From Saccharopolyspora kobensis (lineage in GTDB: Bacteria > Actinomycetota > Actinomycetes > Mycobacteriales > Pseudonocardiaceae), in the NCBI RefSeq assembly GCF_900108315.1, contig NZ_FNVB01000005.1, forward strand, positions 665,243-729,242: DNA of 64,000 bases, in the 5' to 3' direction. Shown one piece after another: positions 1 through 8,137 of this stretch. The number at the start of each line of letters is the position of its first letter. Within the stretch, counting starts at the first letter, position 1. The position numbers and the translations under genes were made by a program. The notes under the pieces are model-generated. The model had not been told where the DNA came from and did no database searches. It was given only the letters and a program-made list of their open reading frames with translations.

Positions 1-2787
1 CCGACCGCGGCTGACACCGCTCTGGAAGTCCGCCAGCCTGCCGCGGAGCCTGTCCGCGTCGCGCTGGAACGTCCCGGTGCTGGTCGGCTCCGAATTCGCC
101 ACGCTACCCGGAACCAGGTGCGCCTTGGGAGTGCGGCGCGGCAGCCCGGCCTGCGTGAACGAGCCCGGCTGCGGGTTCGCCGCCGCCTCGGCCGCCTCGC
201 GCGCCTTGTCGGCGGCGAAGTTCCACGCGTCGTCGGCACCGGGATCGTGCGGGATCCACGGTTCGGGTTCGACCGGACTGAGCCGGGAGTCCGTGGAACC
301 GCCGAACTGGACCCCGTTCTGGGCCAGCCTGCGGCTGATGTCCTCGGCGCTCCGGGACGGCTTGGCGTCCGGTTCGGCCGCACCCCGCGGGGTGCGGCGC
401 GGCAGCCCGGAATCGGTGAGCGACGGCGGTTCCGGCTGCGGGGCGGCGGCCGATGGGAAGTCGTCGGCCGCGTCCTGCGCCCCGGGCCAGCTGAACTCAC
501 CGGTCTCGGACTGCGCCTTCTCACTCGCTGGTTGGAACCACTGGGTGGAGGCTTCCTCGAAGATGGGCGGCTCCTCCTCCGGCCGTTCGGCGGGCGGTTC
601 GACGCCTGGCCAGTCGAATTCACCGGGAACCGCCCGCGGTTGCTGCGGGATGTCCAGCGGCGCGTCGAACAGGTGCGCCGTCGGCGATTCCTCCGGTTCC
701 GGGGTGTGCGATTCGAACAGGCTCGACGGCCCCGGCTCCTGCCAGGGCGATTTCTCCGCCGGCGTCCGGCGCGGCAGCTCACCGGAGGTCGGCAGGTCGG
801 TGTGCGCGTGGCCGTTGCGGCCGCTGAGCTGCGGTGCGGCGGGCAGCACCGGGCCGGGCTCGACCGACACGACGTGCTCGGCCGGGATCATGACGGTCGC
901 GCGGACCCCTTCGACGTCCGGGCCGCCGTGCAGTTCGACGCCGACGCCGTGCCGCACCGCCAGGCGCCCGGCCACGAACAGCCCCATCCGGCGGGAGGTG
1001 GCGAGGTCGTCCTCGTCGACCGAGGCCAACCGCTCGTTGGCCCGCTCCAGCTCCGCATCGCCCATGCCGATGCCCTGGTCGAGCACGTCGAGCACCACGG
1101 TGCCGTCGCCGGCCTGGTAGCTGGACACCGTCACCGTGGTGTCCGGGGCGGAGAAGTTCGCCGCGTTGTCCAGCAGTTCGGCCACCAGGCGCACCAGGTC
1201 GCTGGCGGTGTGGCCGCGCAGCTTCACCGCCGGCGGTGGCTGCACCATCACGCGCGGATACTGCTCGATCTCGGAGACGGCGGCGCGCAGGACGTCGGCC
1301 AGGTCGGTGGGCTGGGTGAACCGCCGCGCCAGGTCGTGGCCGGAGAGCACCATCAGGTTCTCGTTGTTGCGGCGCATCCGGGTGGCCAGGTGGTCCAGCT
1401 GGAAGAGGCGCGCGAGCTGGTCGGGGTCCTCCTCGTCCTGCTCCAGCTCCTCGAACAGCCGCAGCTGCCGCTCCAGCAGGCTCTGGCTGCGCCGGGACAC
1501 GCTGACGAACATGTCGTTGTACCCGCGCCGCAGGTCCGCCTGCTCGACCGCGAGGCGCAGCGCCTGCTCGTTCACCTCGTCGAAGGCGCGGGCCACCTGC
1601 CCGACCTCGTCGGTGGTGTCGATCGGAACCGGGCTCACCGCGGCATCGGCGCGGTTGCCCTGCCGGATCGCGTCGACGGCGGCGGGCAGCTCGTAGTCGG
1701 CCGCGTCGAGCGCGCTGGTGCGCAGTTCGCGCAGCGAGCCGAGCAGCTGGCGGGCGATCATGATGATGATCGCGGCGGCGATGATCAGCGCCGAGAGCAG
1801 CAGCACGGAGTCCCAGCCCGCCGCGTCGCTGGCCTCGTTCTCCAGCTGCGAGGCGATCGTCCGCACCTCGGCGGCGAGTTCATCGCGACCGTCGTTGATC
1901 GTCTGGACGGATGCGTCGCTGCCCCGGTTCCAGGCGTCCTGCGTGACCGAGTACCCGCCGCTGTAGATGCCGTCGGTGCTCTCCTTCAGCAGCGCGGCCA
2001 GCATCTGGTTGCGTTCCACGATGGGGCGGGTGAGCAGCGTTTCGTCCAGCCGCTGCTGCCAGTGCGCCGCGACCGTCGCGCGGGCGTCGATGATCTTCCC
2101 CAGCAGCCGGGCTCGGGATCCCTGCAGGCTGTCCAGCGCCTGCGGTTGGAGACTGCCCTCGCTCAGGCCGGTCAGCACCCACGCCTGCTGCAGCCGGACC
2201 TCTTCGACCAGAGCCAGCATGTCCTGCATCGCGAACGCCGTGCTGGACAGGCTCCGGTCGGCGACGCTGCCGGTCAGCGCGCGGTTCAGCGACATCACCG
2301 AGTTGATCACGTCGCTGTAGGCGCCGATGGCCTGGTCGGCCCGCAGCCGGTGGTCGTGCACCTGCTGGCGCAGCGCAGCGAGCTCGTCGAACCGCGGCCG
2401 GAGCTCGCGGTAGCGGTCCGCGACGACCGGGCCGAAAGCGTCGGTCGAGGCGATGACCTCGCCGACCTCGCCCATTGCGCGGTCCACCGTGGCGGCCTCC
2501 TGGTCGACGGCACCGGCGTCGCCGTCACCGACCAGGAACTCGACGGCGCTGTTGCGCTCCCGCTGCAGCCCGTCGACCAGCGGTTCGATCCGGTCCACCG
2601 CGTCCAGGACTTCCTCGACGCGGCCGAACTCGGCGGCCCGGTCGACCTGCCACCGGATCTGCCCGATGCCGAGCGTGATCGCGAAGATGACCGGGACCAG
2701 GACGACGGCGCCGAGCTTCACCGGCAGGGACCAGTTGCGCCACTGGACCACGGCGCTGCGGAGCCGCCCGAACTTCCCCTCGCTCAC
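1..2787 (-). CDS. Nitrate/nitrite-sensing-type sensor histidine kinase (conservon-like), 3' end outside window
   Basis: Membrane sensor kinase resembling the CvnA kinases of actinobacterial conservons. 929 residues are visible and the C-terminus lies beyond the window edge. Domains in order: membrane segment (about 23-43), long helical extracytoplasmic region of the nitrate/nitrite-sensing type (about 50-320), second membrane segment (about 322-346), HAMP-like linker, then a HATPase domain with an N-box (AELLDNAANFS, about 535) and a G-box (DQGIGMG, about 564). An acidic, proline-rich tail carries three LPRRTP motifs near 670, 795 and 883. No clear phospho-acceptor His motif was picked out. 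The GTG start at 2787 is chosen because GGAGG lies just upstream on the minus strand. In conservons such a kinase is followed by roadblock, DUF742 and small-GTPase genes, which here would lie to the left of position 1. The ligand is unknown. Confidence 0.85.
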   Translation of the reverse strand, partial: MSEGKFGRLRSAVVQWRNWSLPVKLGAVVLVPVIFAITLGIGQIRWQVDRAAEFGRVEEVLDAVDRIEPLVDGLQRERNSAVEFLVGDGDAGAVDQEAATVDRAMGEVGEVIASTDAFGPVVADRYRELRPRFDELAALRQQVHDHRLRADQAIGAYSDVINSVMSLNRALTGSVADRSLSSTAFAMQDMLALVEEVRLQQAWVLTGLSEGSLQPQALDSLQGSRARLLGKIIDARATVAAHWQQRLDETLLTRPIVERNQMLAALLKESTDGIYSGGYSVTQDAWNRGSDASVQTINDGRDELAAEVRTIASQLENEASDAAGWDSVLLLSALIIAAAIIIMIARQLLGSLRELRTSALDAADYELPAAVDAIRQGNRADAAVSPVPIDTTDEVGQVARAFDEVNEQALRLAVEQADLRRGYNDMFVSVSRRSQSLLERQLRLFEELEQDEEDPDQLARLFQLDHLATRMRRNNENLMVLSGHDLARRFTQPTDLADVLRAAVSEIEQYPRVMVQPPPAVKLRGHTASDLVRLVAELLDNAANFSAPDTTVTVSSYQAGDGTVVLDVLDQGIGMGDAELERANERLASVDEDDLATSRRMGLFVAGRLAVRHGVGVELHGGPDVEGVRATVMIPAEHVVSVEPGPVLPAAPQLSGRNGHAHTDLPTSGELPRRTPAEKSPWQEPGPSSLFESHTPEPEESPTAHLFDAPLDIPQQPRAVPGEFDWPGVEPPAERPEEEPPIFEEASTQWFQPASEKAQSETGEFSWPGAQDAADDFPSAAAPQPEPPSLTDSGLPRRTPRGAAEPDAKPSRSAEDISRRLAQNGVQFGGSTDSRLSPVEPEPWIPHDPGADDAWNFAADKAREAAEAAANPQPGSFTQAGLPRRTPKAHLVPGSVANSEPTSTGTFQRDADRLRGRLADFQSGVSRGR

Positions 2788-3101
2788 GAGCGCCCTCCTG
2801 GCGTCGAGCTCGGGACTCCGCGCTGGTCGATGGCGGTTCGGAGCCTGTCGGGCGAACAATGGGTTGGAGAACGGCGCATGCGTGCGGTCCCGCAATCGTC
2901 GTCTGGGCGGTCGGGGGTGAAATCCAGCTGCGGTCGGGTGGCTCCGGGCGCCGAGAAACACCATCCGGTACTGCGCTGTACCGATGGGGCTCCGGCGGCA
3001 CTCAGCGTCACCAATAGCATCTCCGGCCGGTGCATTTGCGACACCGGTACCGAACCGTTACCTCTCCCGTCAGCGGCTGTCTTTCGCTGCCCAAGCACTA
3101 T

Positions 3102-3137
3102 AAGCCCCTGGTGGCGGGATAGTACCGGGGGCTTTTT
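3102..3137 (+). terminator. Orphan intrinsic terminator between divergent genes
   Basis: The arms 3102-3111 (AAGCCCCTGG) and 3125-3134 (CCGGGGGCTT) pair over 10 bp with one G-U wobble, and TTTTT follows. The polarity is plus. It sits about 355 bp before the DUF485 gene and after the kinase's 5' end, so no recognised plus-strand gene precedes it. It could end a small RNA or attenuate a long leader. The 2788-3489 spacer holds no convincing gene. Confidence 0.7.
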
Positions 3138-3382
3138 ACCATTCGACTACGACAAACAGCGGATGTCACGCCCAGTGGTCGAAGTCGGCGAAGAACCGCC
3201 ACCGTTTTCACTCGTTCAGCCTAGAGTTGCGGCCACCTCGCCGCCCACTCCGCGGCGAAAAGCCTGGTGAATCAGATCCCACCAGCGCTTTCGAGGCGTT
3301 GACCTGGCAGTACCAGACAGTAACCACGATCCCGGTGCAGGCCCGCCGAGCCCACCTGAGACCCTGGAAAACAACGGCCCGC

Positions 3383-3396
3383 GTGGTGATCACCAC
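3383..3396. promoter_or_regulatory. Perfect 14-bp palindrome, candidate operator of the symporter operon
   Basis: GTGGTGATCACCAC is fully self-complementary and ends 4 bp before the proposed -35 box at 3401. This position fits a regulator site for the DUF485/symporter operon. Which regulator binds (GntR, TetR or CRP/GlxR type) cannot be told from the sequence. Confidence 0.45.
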
Positions 3397-3400
3397 ACTG

Positions 3401-3428
3401 TTGATCCGGCGCGGGAAGTGGTTAGAAT
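3401..3428 (+). promoter_or_regulatory. Candidate sigma70-type promoter for the DUF485/symporter operon
   Basis: TTGATC (3401-3406) and TAGAAT (3423-3428) are separated by 16 bp. The hexamers are close to the major-sigma consensus and lie about 60 bp upstream of the start codon at 3490. Identified by eye only. Confidence 0.45.
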
Positions 3429-3489
3429 TCCCCGCCTCCGCCGCCCGCGCGCGCCCGGCGGGCCCACCGCGAAGTTCCAGGAAGGAAGC

Positions 3490-3909
3490 ATGAGCAACGC
3501 AACGCAATCCGCGCTGCGCGGCAGCCCAGGTGACCAGCCCGGAAATCCGCGGTCGGCCTTCGGAGGAATCGACAAGAGCGCGGTTCGAGCCACCCCGGAA
3601 CGCCTCGATTTCAGGACGATCGAGGAGAGCCCGGAATTCCGGGCGCTGCGTCGGCGACTGAAATGGTTCGTTTTCCCGGCGACGGCGTTTTTCCTGATCT
3701 GGTACATCGGCTACGTGGCGGTCGCCGCCTACGCCCGGGAATTCATGGCTCGCCCGCTCATCGGGGAGATCAACGTCGGCCTGGTCCTGGGCGTCGCCCA
3801 GTTCGTCACCACGGTCGGGCTGACCATGCTCTACCTGCGGTTCGCGCGCCGCCACATCGATCCGAAGGTCGACGAGCTCCGACAGGACGCGGGAGATCTC
3901 CAGCGATGA
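3490..3909 (+). CDS. DUF485-family small membrane protein, symporter partner
   Basis: 139-residue protein with a long polar N-terminus (about 55 residues). A DUF485-type core follows with two hydrophobic helices, about 57-78 (FPATAFFLIWYIGYVAVAAY) and about 95-118 (GLVLGVAQFVTTVGLTMLYL), and a charged tail. DUF485 proteins are encoded immediately before acetate/pyruvate-type solute:sodium symporters and are thought to help their assembly or activity. Here the stop overlaps the symporter start in ATGA, so the two are translationally coupled. The ATG at 3490 is preceded by AGGAAGG. The family is clear, but its biochemical role is not established. Confidence 0.85.
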   Translation: MSNATQSALRGSPGDQPGNPRSAFGGIDKSAVRATPERLDFRTIEESPEFRALRRRLKWFVFPATAFFLIWYIGYVAVAAYAREFMARPLIGEINVGLVLGVAQFVTTVGLTMLYLRFARRHIDPKVDELRQDAGDLQR

Positions 3910-5501
3910 ACGACCAGCAGCTGATCCCCGCCGACAGCGCGATCATCAACACCTCCGTCTTCGCGGCGTTCGTGCTGATCACGCTGTTCATCGTGTACCG
4001 GGTGAGCAGCCGCGGCAGCTCCAGCGACTACTTCGTCGCGGGCAGCTCGTTCAGCGGTGCGCAGAACGGCATCGCGCTCTCCGGCGACTACCTGTCCGCG
4101 GCCTCGTTCCTGGGCATCGCCGGGGCCATCGCGGTCTACGGCTACGACGGCTTCCTCTACTCCATCGGCTTCCTGGTCGCCTGGCTGATCAACCTGCTGC
4201 TGGTGGCCGAGCGGATGCGCAACACCGGCCGCTTCACCATGGGCGACGTGCTCAGCTTCCGGATGCGCCAGCGCCCGGTGCGCGCGGCCGCGGCCGCCTC
4301 CACGCTGGCCATCACGATCATCTACATGATCGCCCAGATGGCCGGTGCGGGCGGTCTGGTCGCCCTGCTGCTCGACGTGCACAGCGCGTTCGGCCAGGCG
4401 CTGGTGATCGCGGTGGTCGGCCTGGTGATGATGGTCTACGTGCTGGTCGGCGGCATGAAGGGCACCACCTGGGTGCAGATCATCAAGGCCGCGATGCTGC
4501 TGCTGTGCGTCGCCCTGATCACCATCTTCCTGCTCGGCAAGTTCGGCTACAGCATGACCGACCTGCTGCTGCGGGCCGCGGAGAACAACCCGAACGGCCG
4601 GGAGATCTTCGCCCCCGGCGTGCAGTACGGGAAGTCCGAGCTGACCCAGCTGGACTTCGTGTCGCTGTCGCTGGCCCTGGTGCTCGGCGTCGGCGGCCTG
4701 CCCCACGTGCTGATGCGCTTCTACACCGTGCCCGACGCCCGCGAAGCGCGCCGCTCGGTGGCCTGGGCGATCTGGGTCGTCGCGGCCTTCTACATCTGCA
4801 CGCTGATCATCGGCTACGGCGCGGCCGCGCTGGTGGGCACCGAGGCCATCCAGTCCGCGCCCGGTGCGGAGAACTCCGCGGCGCCGCTGCTGGCCTACCG
4901 CATCGGCGGCACCGTGCTGCTGGGCATCGTCGCCGCGGTCGCCTTCGCCACGATCCTGGCGGTGGTCGCCGGCCTGACGCTGACCGCGTCGGCGTCGTTC
5001 GCGCACGACATCTACGCCAACGTGATCCGCCGCGGCGACGTCGACTCCGACGACGTGGTGAAGGTGGCGCGGATGACCGCGCTGGTCATCGGCGGGGCGT
5101 CGATCCTCGGCGGCATCGTGGTCAACGGCCAGAACATCGCGTTCCTGGTCGGCCTGGCCTTCGCCTTCGCGGCCTCGGCGAACCTCTCCACGCTGCTGTA
5201 CTCGCTGTTCTGGAGGCGGTTCAACACCCGCGGCACGCTGTGGGGCATCTACGGCGGCCTGAGCTCCTGCCTGCTGCTGGTGATCTTCTCGCCGGTGGTC
5301 TCCGGTGCGCCGGACTCGATCCTGCCGGGTGTGGACTTCGCGTTCTTCCCGCTGAAGAACCCCGGCATCGTGTCCATCCCGATCTCGTTCATCTGCGGCA
5401 TCATCGGCACCTTCCTCGGTGGCCGCGACGAGGTGGACGAGGAGCGCCGCGCGGAGATGGAGGTCCGGTCGCTGACCGGCATCGGCTCGCGAGTCGGCTG
5501 A
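3906..5501 (+). CDS. Solute:sodium symporter, cation/acetate type (ActP/MctC-like)
   Basis: 531-residue polytopic transporter of the SSS family. After an N-terminal helix comes the conserved YFVAGSSFSGAQNGIA/SGDYLSAASFLG region (about 38-68), typical of acetate and short-chain monocarboxylate symporters. The middle carries VLVGGMKGTTWVQIIKA and the back half VAGLTLTASASFAHDIYAN. It would import acetate, propionate or pyruvate with sodium across the cytoplasmic membrane. The preceding DUF485 gene overlaps by 4 bp and marks the acetate-permease type of operon. The length is normal for the family. The exact substrate is inferred from family and context. No acetyl-CoA synthetase gene lies beside it. 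Confidence 0.88.
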   Translation: MNDQQLIPADSAIINTSVFAAFVLITLFIVYRVSSRGSSSDYFVAGSSFSGAQNGIALSGDYLSAASFLGIAGAIAVYGYDGFLYSIGFLVAWLINLLLVAERMRNTGRFTMGDVLSFRMRQRPVRAAAAASTLAITIIYMIAQMAGAGGLVALLLDVHSAFGQALVIAVVGLVMMVYVLVGGMKGTTWVQIIKAAMLLLCVALITIFLLGKFGYSMTDLLLRAAENNPNGREIFAPGVQYGKSELTQLDFVSLSLALVLGVGGLPHVLMRFYTVPDAREARRSVAWAIWVVAAFYICTLIIGYGAAALVGTEAIQSAPGAENSAAPLLAYRIGGTVLLGIVAAVAFATILAVVAGLTLTASASFAHDIYANVIRRGDVDSDDVVKVARMTALVIGGASILGGIVVNGQNIAFLVGLAFAFAASANLSTLLYSLFWRRFNTRGTLWGIYGGLSSCLLLVIFSPVVSGAPDSILPGVDFAFFPLKNPGIVSIPISFICGIIGTFLGGRDEVDEERRAEMEVRSLTGIGSRVG

Positions 5502-5510
5502 CGCAGCTAC

Positions 5511-5552
5511 CGCCGGAGGCCCCAGGACTGCCCGGTCCTGGGGCCTCCGGCG
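5511..5552 (+). terminator. Long perfect hairpin after the symporter gene
   Basis: 18-bp perfect arms at 5511-5528 and 5535-5552 (CGCCGGAGGCCCCAGGAC and its complement) enclose a 6-base loop, 9 bp after the stop codon. There is no U-tract, which is common for actinobacterial terminators. Confidence 0.8.
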
Positions 5553-5793
5553 TTCCCGGCACGCACCGTCGTGCGCGCACCGAAGCTCCCCCACAGGTGG
5601 TGCGCGGCGGCCTGAAGCGGTCGCGCACGGTCACTGGAAGTCCGGGCGCTGGGCACGAATTCGCTCTACCCAATCGGATACTGCCGGGCCCCCGGAATTC
5701 TCCATAAAATGGAGTTCTACCCGCTCGAAGGAGATCGTCCCGGCAATAGCAGGGGGAAATGGGCGTCCCGGCGGGCGGAAGTGGGGGGACACG

Positions 5794-6150
5794 ATGCGCA
5801 CCGCCATTCGCAATGCGCTGCTGAGCGCGTTCGTCGCCGCCGCGATCCCGCTGTCCGGACTCGGCGCGCAGCTGGGCACCATCGCCGCCGGAATCCGGGA
5901 CGCGCTGGCGAAGACCGCAGATCAGACGCGGGTCAGCGACTTCGCGGAGCCAGGCGTGCGGATCCGCTCGGCACCCGGCACCAGCTCCGACGCACGCGGT
6001 TCGGGCAGCCCCGGCGACCGCGCGTCGATCCTCCGCTCGGTGCCCGGCGAGGCCATTCGCTGCGCGGACGGGTCGAACAATTCGGAATGGTTCGAAATCA
6101 AGAACCGGCGCACCTCGATCACCGGTTTCGTCAGCGCGTGCTACCTCTGA
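5794..6150 (+). CDS. Small secreted SH3-like protein
   Basis: 118-residue predicted exported protein. The N-terminus has basic residues followed by a hydrophobic stretch (LLSAFVAAAIPLSGLGAQL, about 9-27), consistent with a signal peptide. The rest has the cadence of a bacterial SH3-like domain: GVRIRSAPGTSS, then a central segment and WFEIKNRRTSITGFVSACYL, where the terminal GFV motif is typical. Two Cys residues (CADG and ACYL) could form a disulfide. GGGGGG precedes the ATG at a suitable distance. SH3-like domains often bind cell-wall peptides, but the target is unknown. It stands alone, upstream of another small exported protein. Confidence 0.6.
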   Translation: MRTAIRNALLSAFVAAAIPLSGLGAQLGTIAAGIRDALAKTADQTRVSDFAEPGVRIRSAPGTSSDARGSGSPGDRASILRSVPGEAIRCADGSNNSEWFEIKNRRTSITGFVSACYL

Positions 6151-6479
6151 ATCCGGCGCAGTCGCGCGGCGAAGCGGCGGTTCTCCCGATTTCGCCCGGC
6201 TCGCCGTGACCGACGCCCCCCGGCCGCAGATCCGCGGGCTCCCGGATCCGGCCCTTCACGCGCGACCTCGGTCGCCGCAGCCTGCGCAGGCGCGCGAACC
6301 GGGCGGACGGCCGGGCCCGCGAGTCCGCTGCCGGAACTGGCCCAGGCGGCAAAGTCCACCCGGTCGGGGTGTATCCAGCTTATTCGCTGGCATTCCGATC
6401 AGCAGTTCGGGAATCTTGTCCCCAGCAGGCCGAATCGGGCCGCGAACTCCTGATTTCCCCAACGAGAAGGGCTTTTCGC
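6151..6479. other. Intergenic stretch, no gene seen
   Basis: 329 bp between two small secreted-protein genes. No reading frame has convincing codon bias plus a ribosome-binding site. It presumably carries the promoter of the next gene, but I could not assign boxes with confidence. Confidence 0.5.
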
Positions 6480-6893
6480 ATGTCTTCGTTCACCACCACC
6501 GCCACGCCCCGCTCTTACTGGACCGTGCGCGCGTTCCTCGCCGTGCTGCTGGCCCTGGCCGCGGTGCTGATCGGCGCCAGCAACGCGCACGCAACTTCCG
6601 CAAGTTCCGAAAACCCCTGTCCCAGCGGCAACTTCTGCGTCTGGGCGGAGCAAGGCCACACCGGCCAGCGGCACGACATCAGCATCCACAACTCGACGTT
6701 CGAGATGGAGCGGTGCATCCCGCTGGAGCACGAGGGCGAGGCACTGTCCTTTGTGAACAACACCGGTCACCAAGTGACCGCGTACCAGGATCCGCACTGC
6801 GACACCAAGGCCGACTTCGCGACCTACCCACCCGGAACGCACGCGCCACAGGCGACGTTCGTGGTCCGCGCCATCAAGGTCTGGTCGCACTGA
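6480..6893 (+). CDS. Secreted peptidase-inhibitor I36-like protein
   Basis: 137 residues. A signal peptide is evident: polar, basic N-terminus, a hydrophobic core (FLAVLLALAAVLIGA, about 19-33) and an AHA-like cleavage site near 39. The mature part begins CPSGNFCVWAEQGHTGQRHD, matching the Inhibitor_I36 pattern (CPxGxxCxW....TG). It continues with a second Cys pair (RCIPLE, HCDTK) and ends with VVRAIKVWSH. I36 founders are the Streptomyces metalloproteinase inhibitors, and many actinobacterial relatives have no tested function. The ATG at 6480 follows GAGAAGG. Inhibitory activity is inferred from the family only. Confidence 0.75.
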   Translation: MSSFTTTATPRSYWTVRAFLAVLLALAAVLIGASNAHATSASSENPCPSGNFCVWAEQGHTGQRHDISIHNSTFEMERCIPLEHEGEALSFVNNTGHQVTAYQDPHCDTKADFATYPPGTHAPQATFVVRAIKVWSH

Positions 6894-6961
6894 CGGAGCG
6901 GTTCGGCACGCGGCGGCTCGACCGGCAGCCACGGCCGCCGTTCTGACCACCACGCGGTCGT

Positions 6962-8137
6962 TCAGCGGACCAGGCCCCGCATCAGCTCCAGCAGTCGCTC
7001 GGCGGAGTTGGCCCAGGTGAACTCCGCCGCCTGGCCGCGAGCCGCGGCGACCAGGTCCGCACGAACCCGGGCGTCCTCCACCCGGCGCACCGCGGCGGCG
7101 AAGTCCTTCGACGACCCCGGGTCGAAGAACTCGGCGTGGCCGCCGGTGACCTCGTGGAAGATCTCCAGGTCGCTGCACACCACCGGCGTTCCCGCGTTCA
7201 TCGCCTCGATGACCGGCAGTCCGAAACCCTCGTCCCGAGAAGCGGTGACCAGCGCGCTGGCCCGACCGAGCAGCCGCTGGTAGTCGCTCTCCCCGATGCC
7301 CCGCCAGAACACCACGTCCGCATCCGGCGGCAGCTGCGCCCGCAGCTCCGCTTCCCGCTGCGGCGCGATCCGGCTGACCAGGTGCAGCCGGTAACCGGGA
7401 AGGAGTGCCATGCCCGCGATCAGGGTTTCCACGTTCTTGTACGGCATGAACGAACCCATGTACACGAGTTCTCGCGGACCGCCCGCGACTTCCACGGCCG
7501 CGCCCGCCGGTGCGACGTCCTGCGCGCCGTTCTCCCGAACGTCGATGTCATCGGACAGCGGCGACGGTGCATTGTGGACGACCGTGACCGGGCGCCGGGT
7601 CAGCCGGTGCTCGGCGATGAGGCGCCGCGTCGTCTCGCTGACCGTGACCACCGCGTCGGCTCGGTTCAGCATCACGCGCTGCGGCCAGAACGCCTTGTGG
7701 TAGAGCCGCCACGCCGCACGGACGGGCAGCGGCAGGAAGCCCGGCGGCTCCGGGTGCCGGTAGTAGATCAGGTCGTGCAGCGTGAGAACCAGCCGGTACT
7801 TGCGGCGGAATCCCCCGATCACCTGCAGCGGGCTGAACACCACGTCGGCGCCGAGCCGGTTCAGCGTGCGCGAGAGCCACAGCTCGCGCGGCGAGAACGG
7901 GCTGTTGACCTTCAGGTGCGGAACACCTTCCGGCAGCAACCGCAGCTGCCGCTCGTCGTGGATCAACATCGTCACCGGATGGAGGTGGTGCAATGCTTCG
8001 ATCAGGCTCGCCCCGTAGCGGCTGATCCCGTCGTGCTGGTCGGTGCGCGTCCAGCGCGCGTCGACGACGATGGTCATCGTCCCGGTCCGCTCCGCGCGCA
8101 ACTCAGTCGCCGCGTGCTCGCCATCAACGCTGGTCAT
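6962..8137 (-). CDS. GT4-family glycosyltransferase
   Basis: 391-residue GT-B glycosyltransferase. The N-terminal acceptor domain begins with MTIVVDARW at residue 21, after a short extension. The C-terminal nucleotide-sugar domain holds YMGSFMPYKNVETL (the GxxxxxKN loop) and the E-x7-E region ASRDEGFGLPVIEAMNAGTPVV with the GT4 catalytic and donor-binding acidic residues. It transfers a sugar from a nucleotide donor; acceptor and donor are unknown. The start at 8137 overlaps the stop of the upstream hydrolase gene in ATGA, which supports it over the internal Met21. It is the last gene of a four-gene minus-strand operon with a second GT4 enzyme, suggesting stepwise glycosylation of one product. 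Confidence 0.85.
   Translation of the reverse strand: MTSVDGEHAATELRAERTGTMTIVVDARWTRTDQHDGISRYGASLIEALHHLHPVTMLIHDERQLRLLPEGVPHLKVNSPFSPRELWLSRTLNRLGADVVFSPLQVIGGFRRKYRLVLTLHDLIYYRHPEPPGFLPLPVRAAWRLYHKAFWPQRVMLNRADAVVTVSETTRRLIAEHRLTRRPVTVVHNAPSPLSDDIDVRENGAQDVAPAGAAVEVAGGPRELVYMGSFMPYKNVETLIAGMALLPGYRLHLVSRIAPQREAELRAQLPPDADVVFWRGIGESDYQRLLGRASALVTASRDEGFGLPVIEAMNAGTPVVCSDLEIFHEVTGGHAEFFDPGSSKDFAAAVRRVEDARVRADLVAAARGQAAEFTWANSAERLLELMRGLVR

Noticed and set aside
118..3270. A 1050-codon open frame on the plus strand opposite the histidine kinase
   Set aside because: It is an antisense artefact of high GC. Its translation is dominated by Arg, Gln, Val and His without domains, while the minus strand encodes a clear kinase with a good ribosome site.
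3831..5594. Long minus-strand frame opposite the symporter
   Set aside because: The translation is a low-complexity His/Asp/Gln/Arg mix, and the plus strand encodes an unmistakable SSS transporter.
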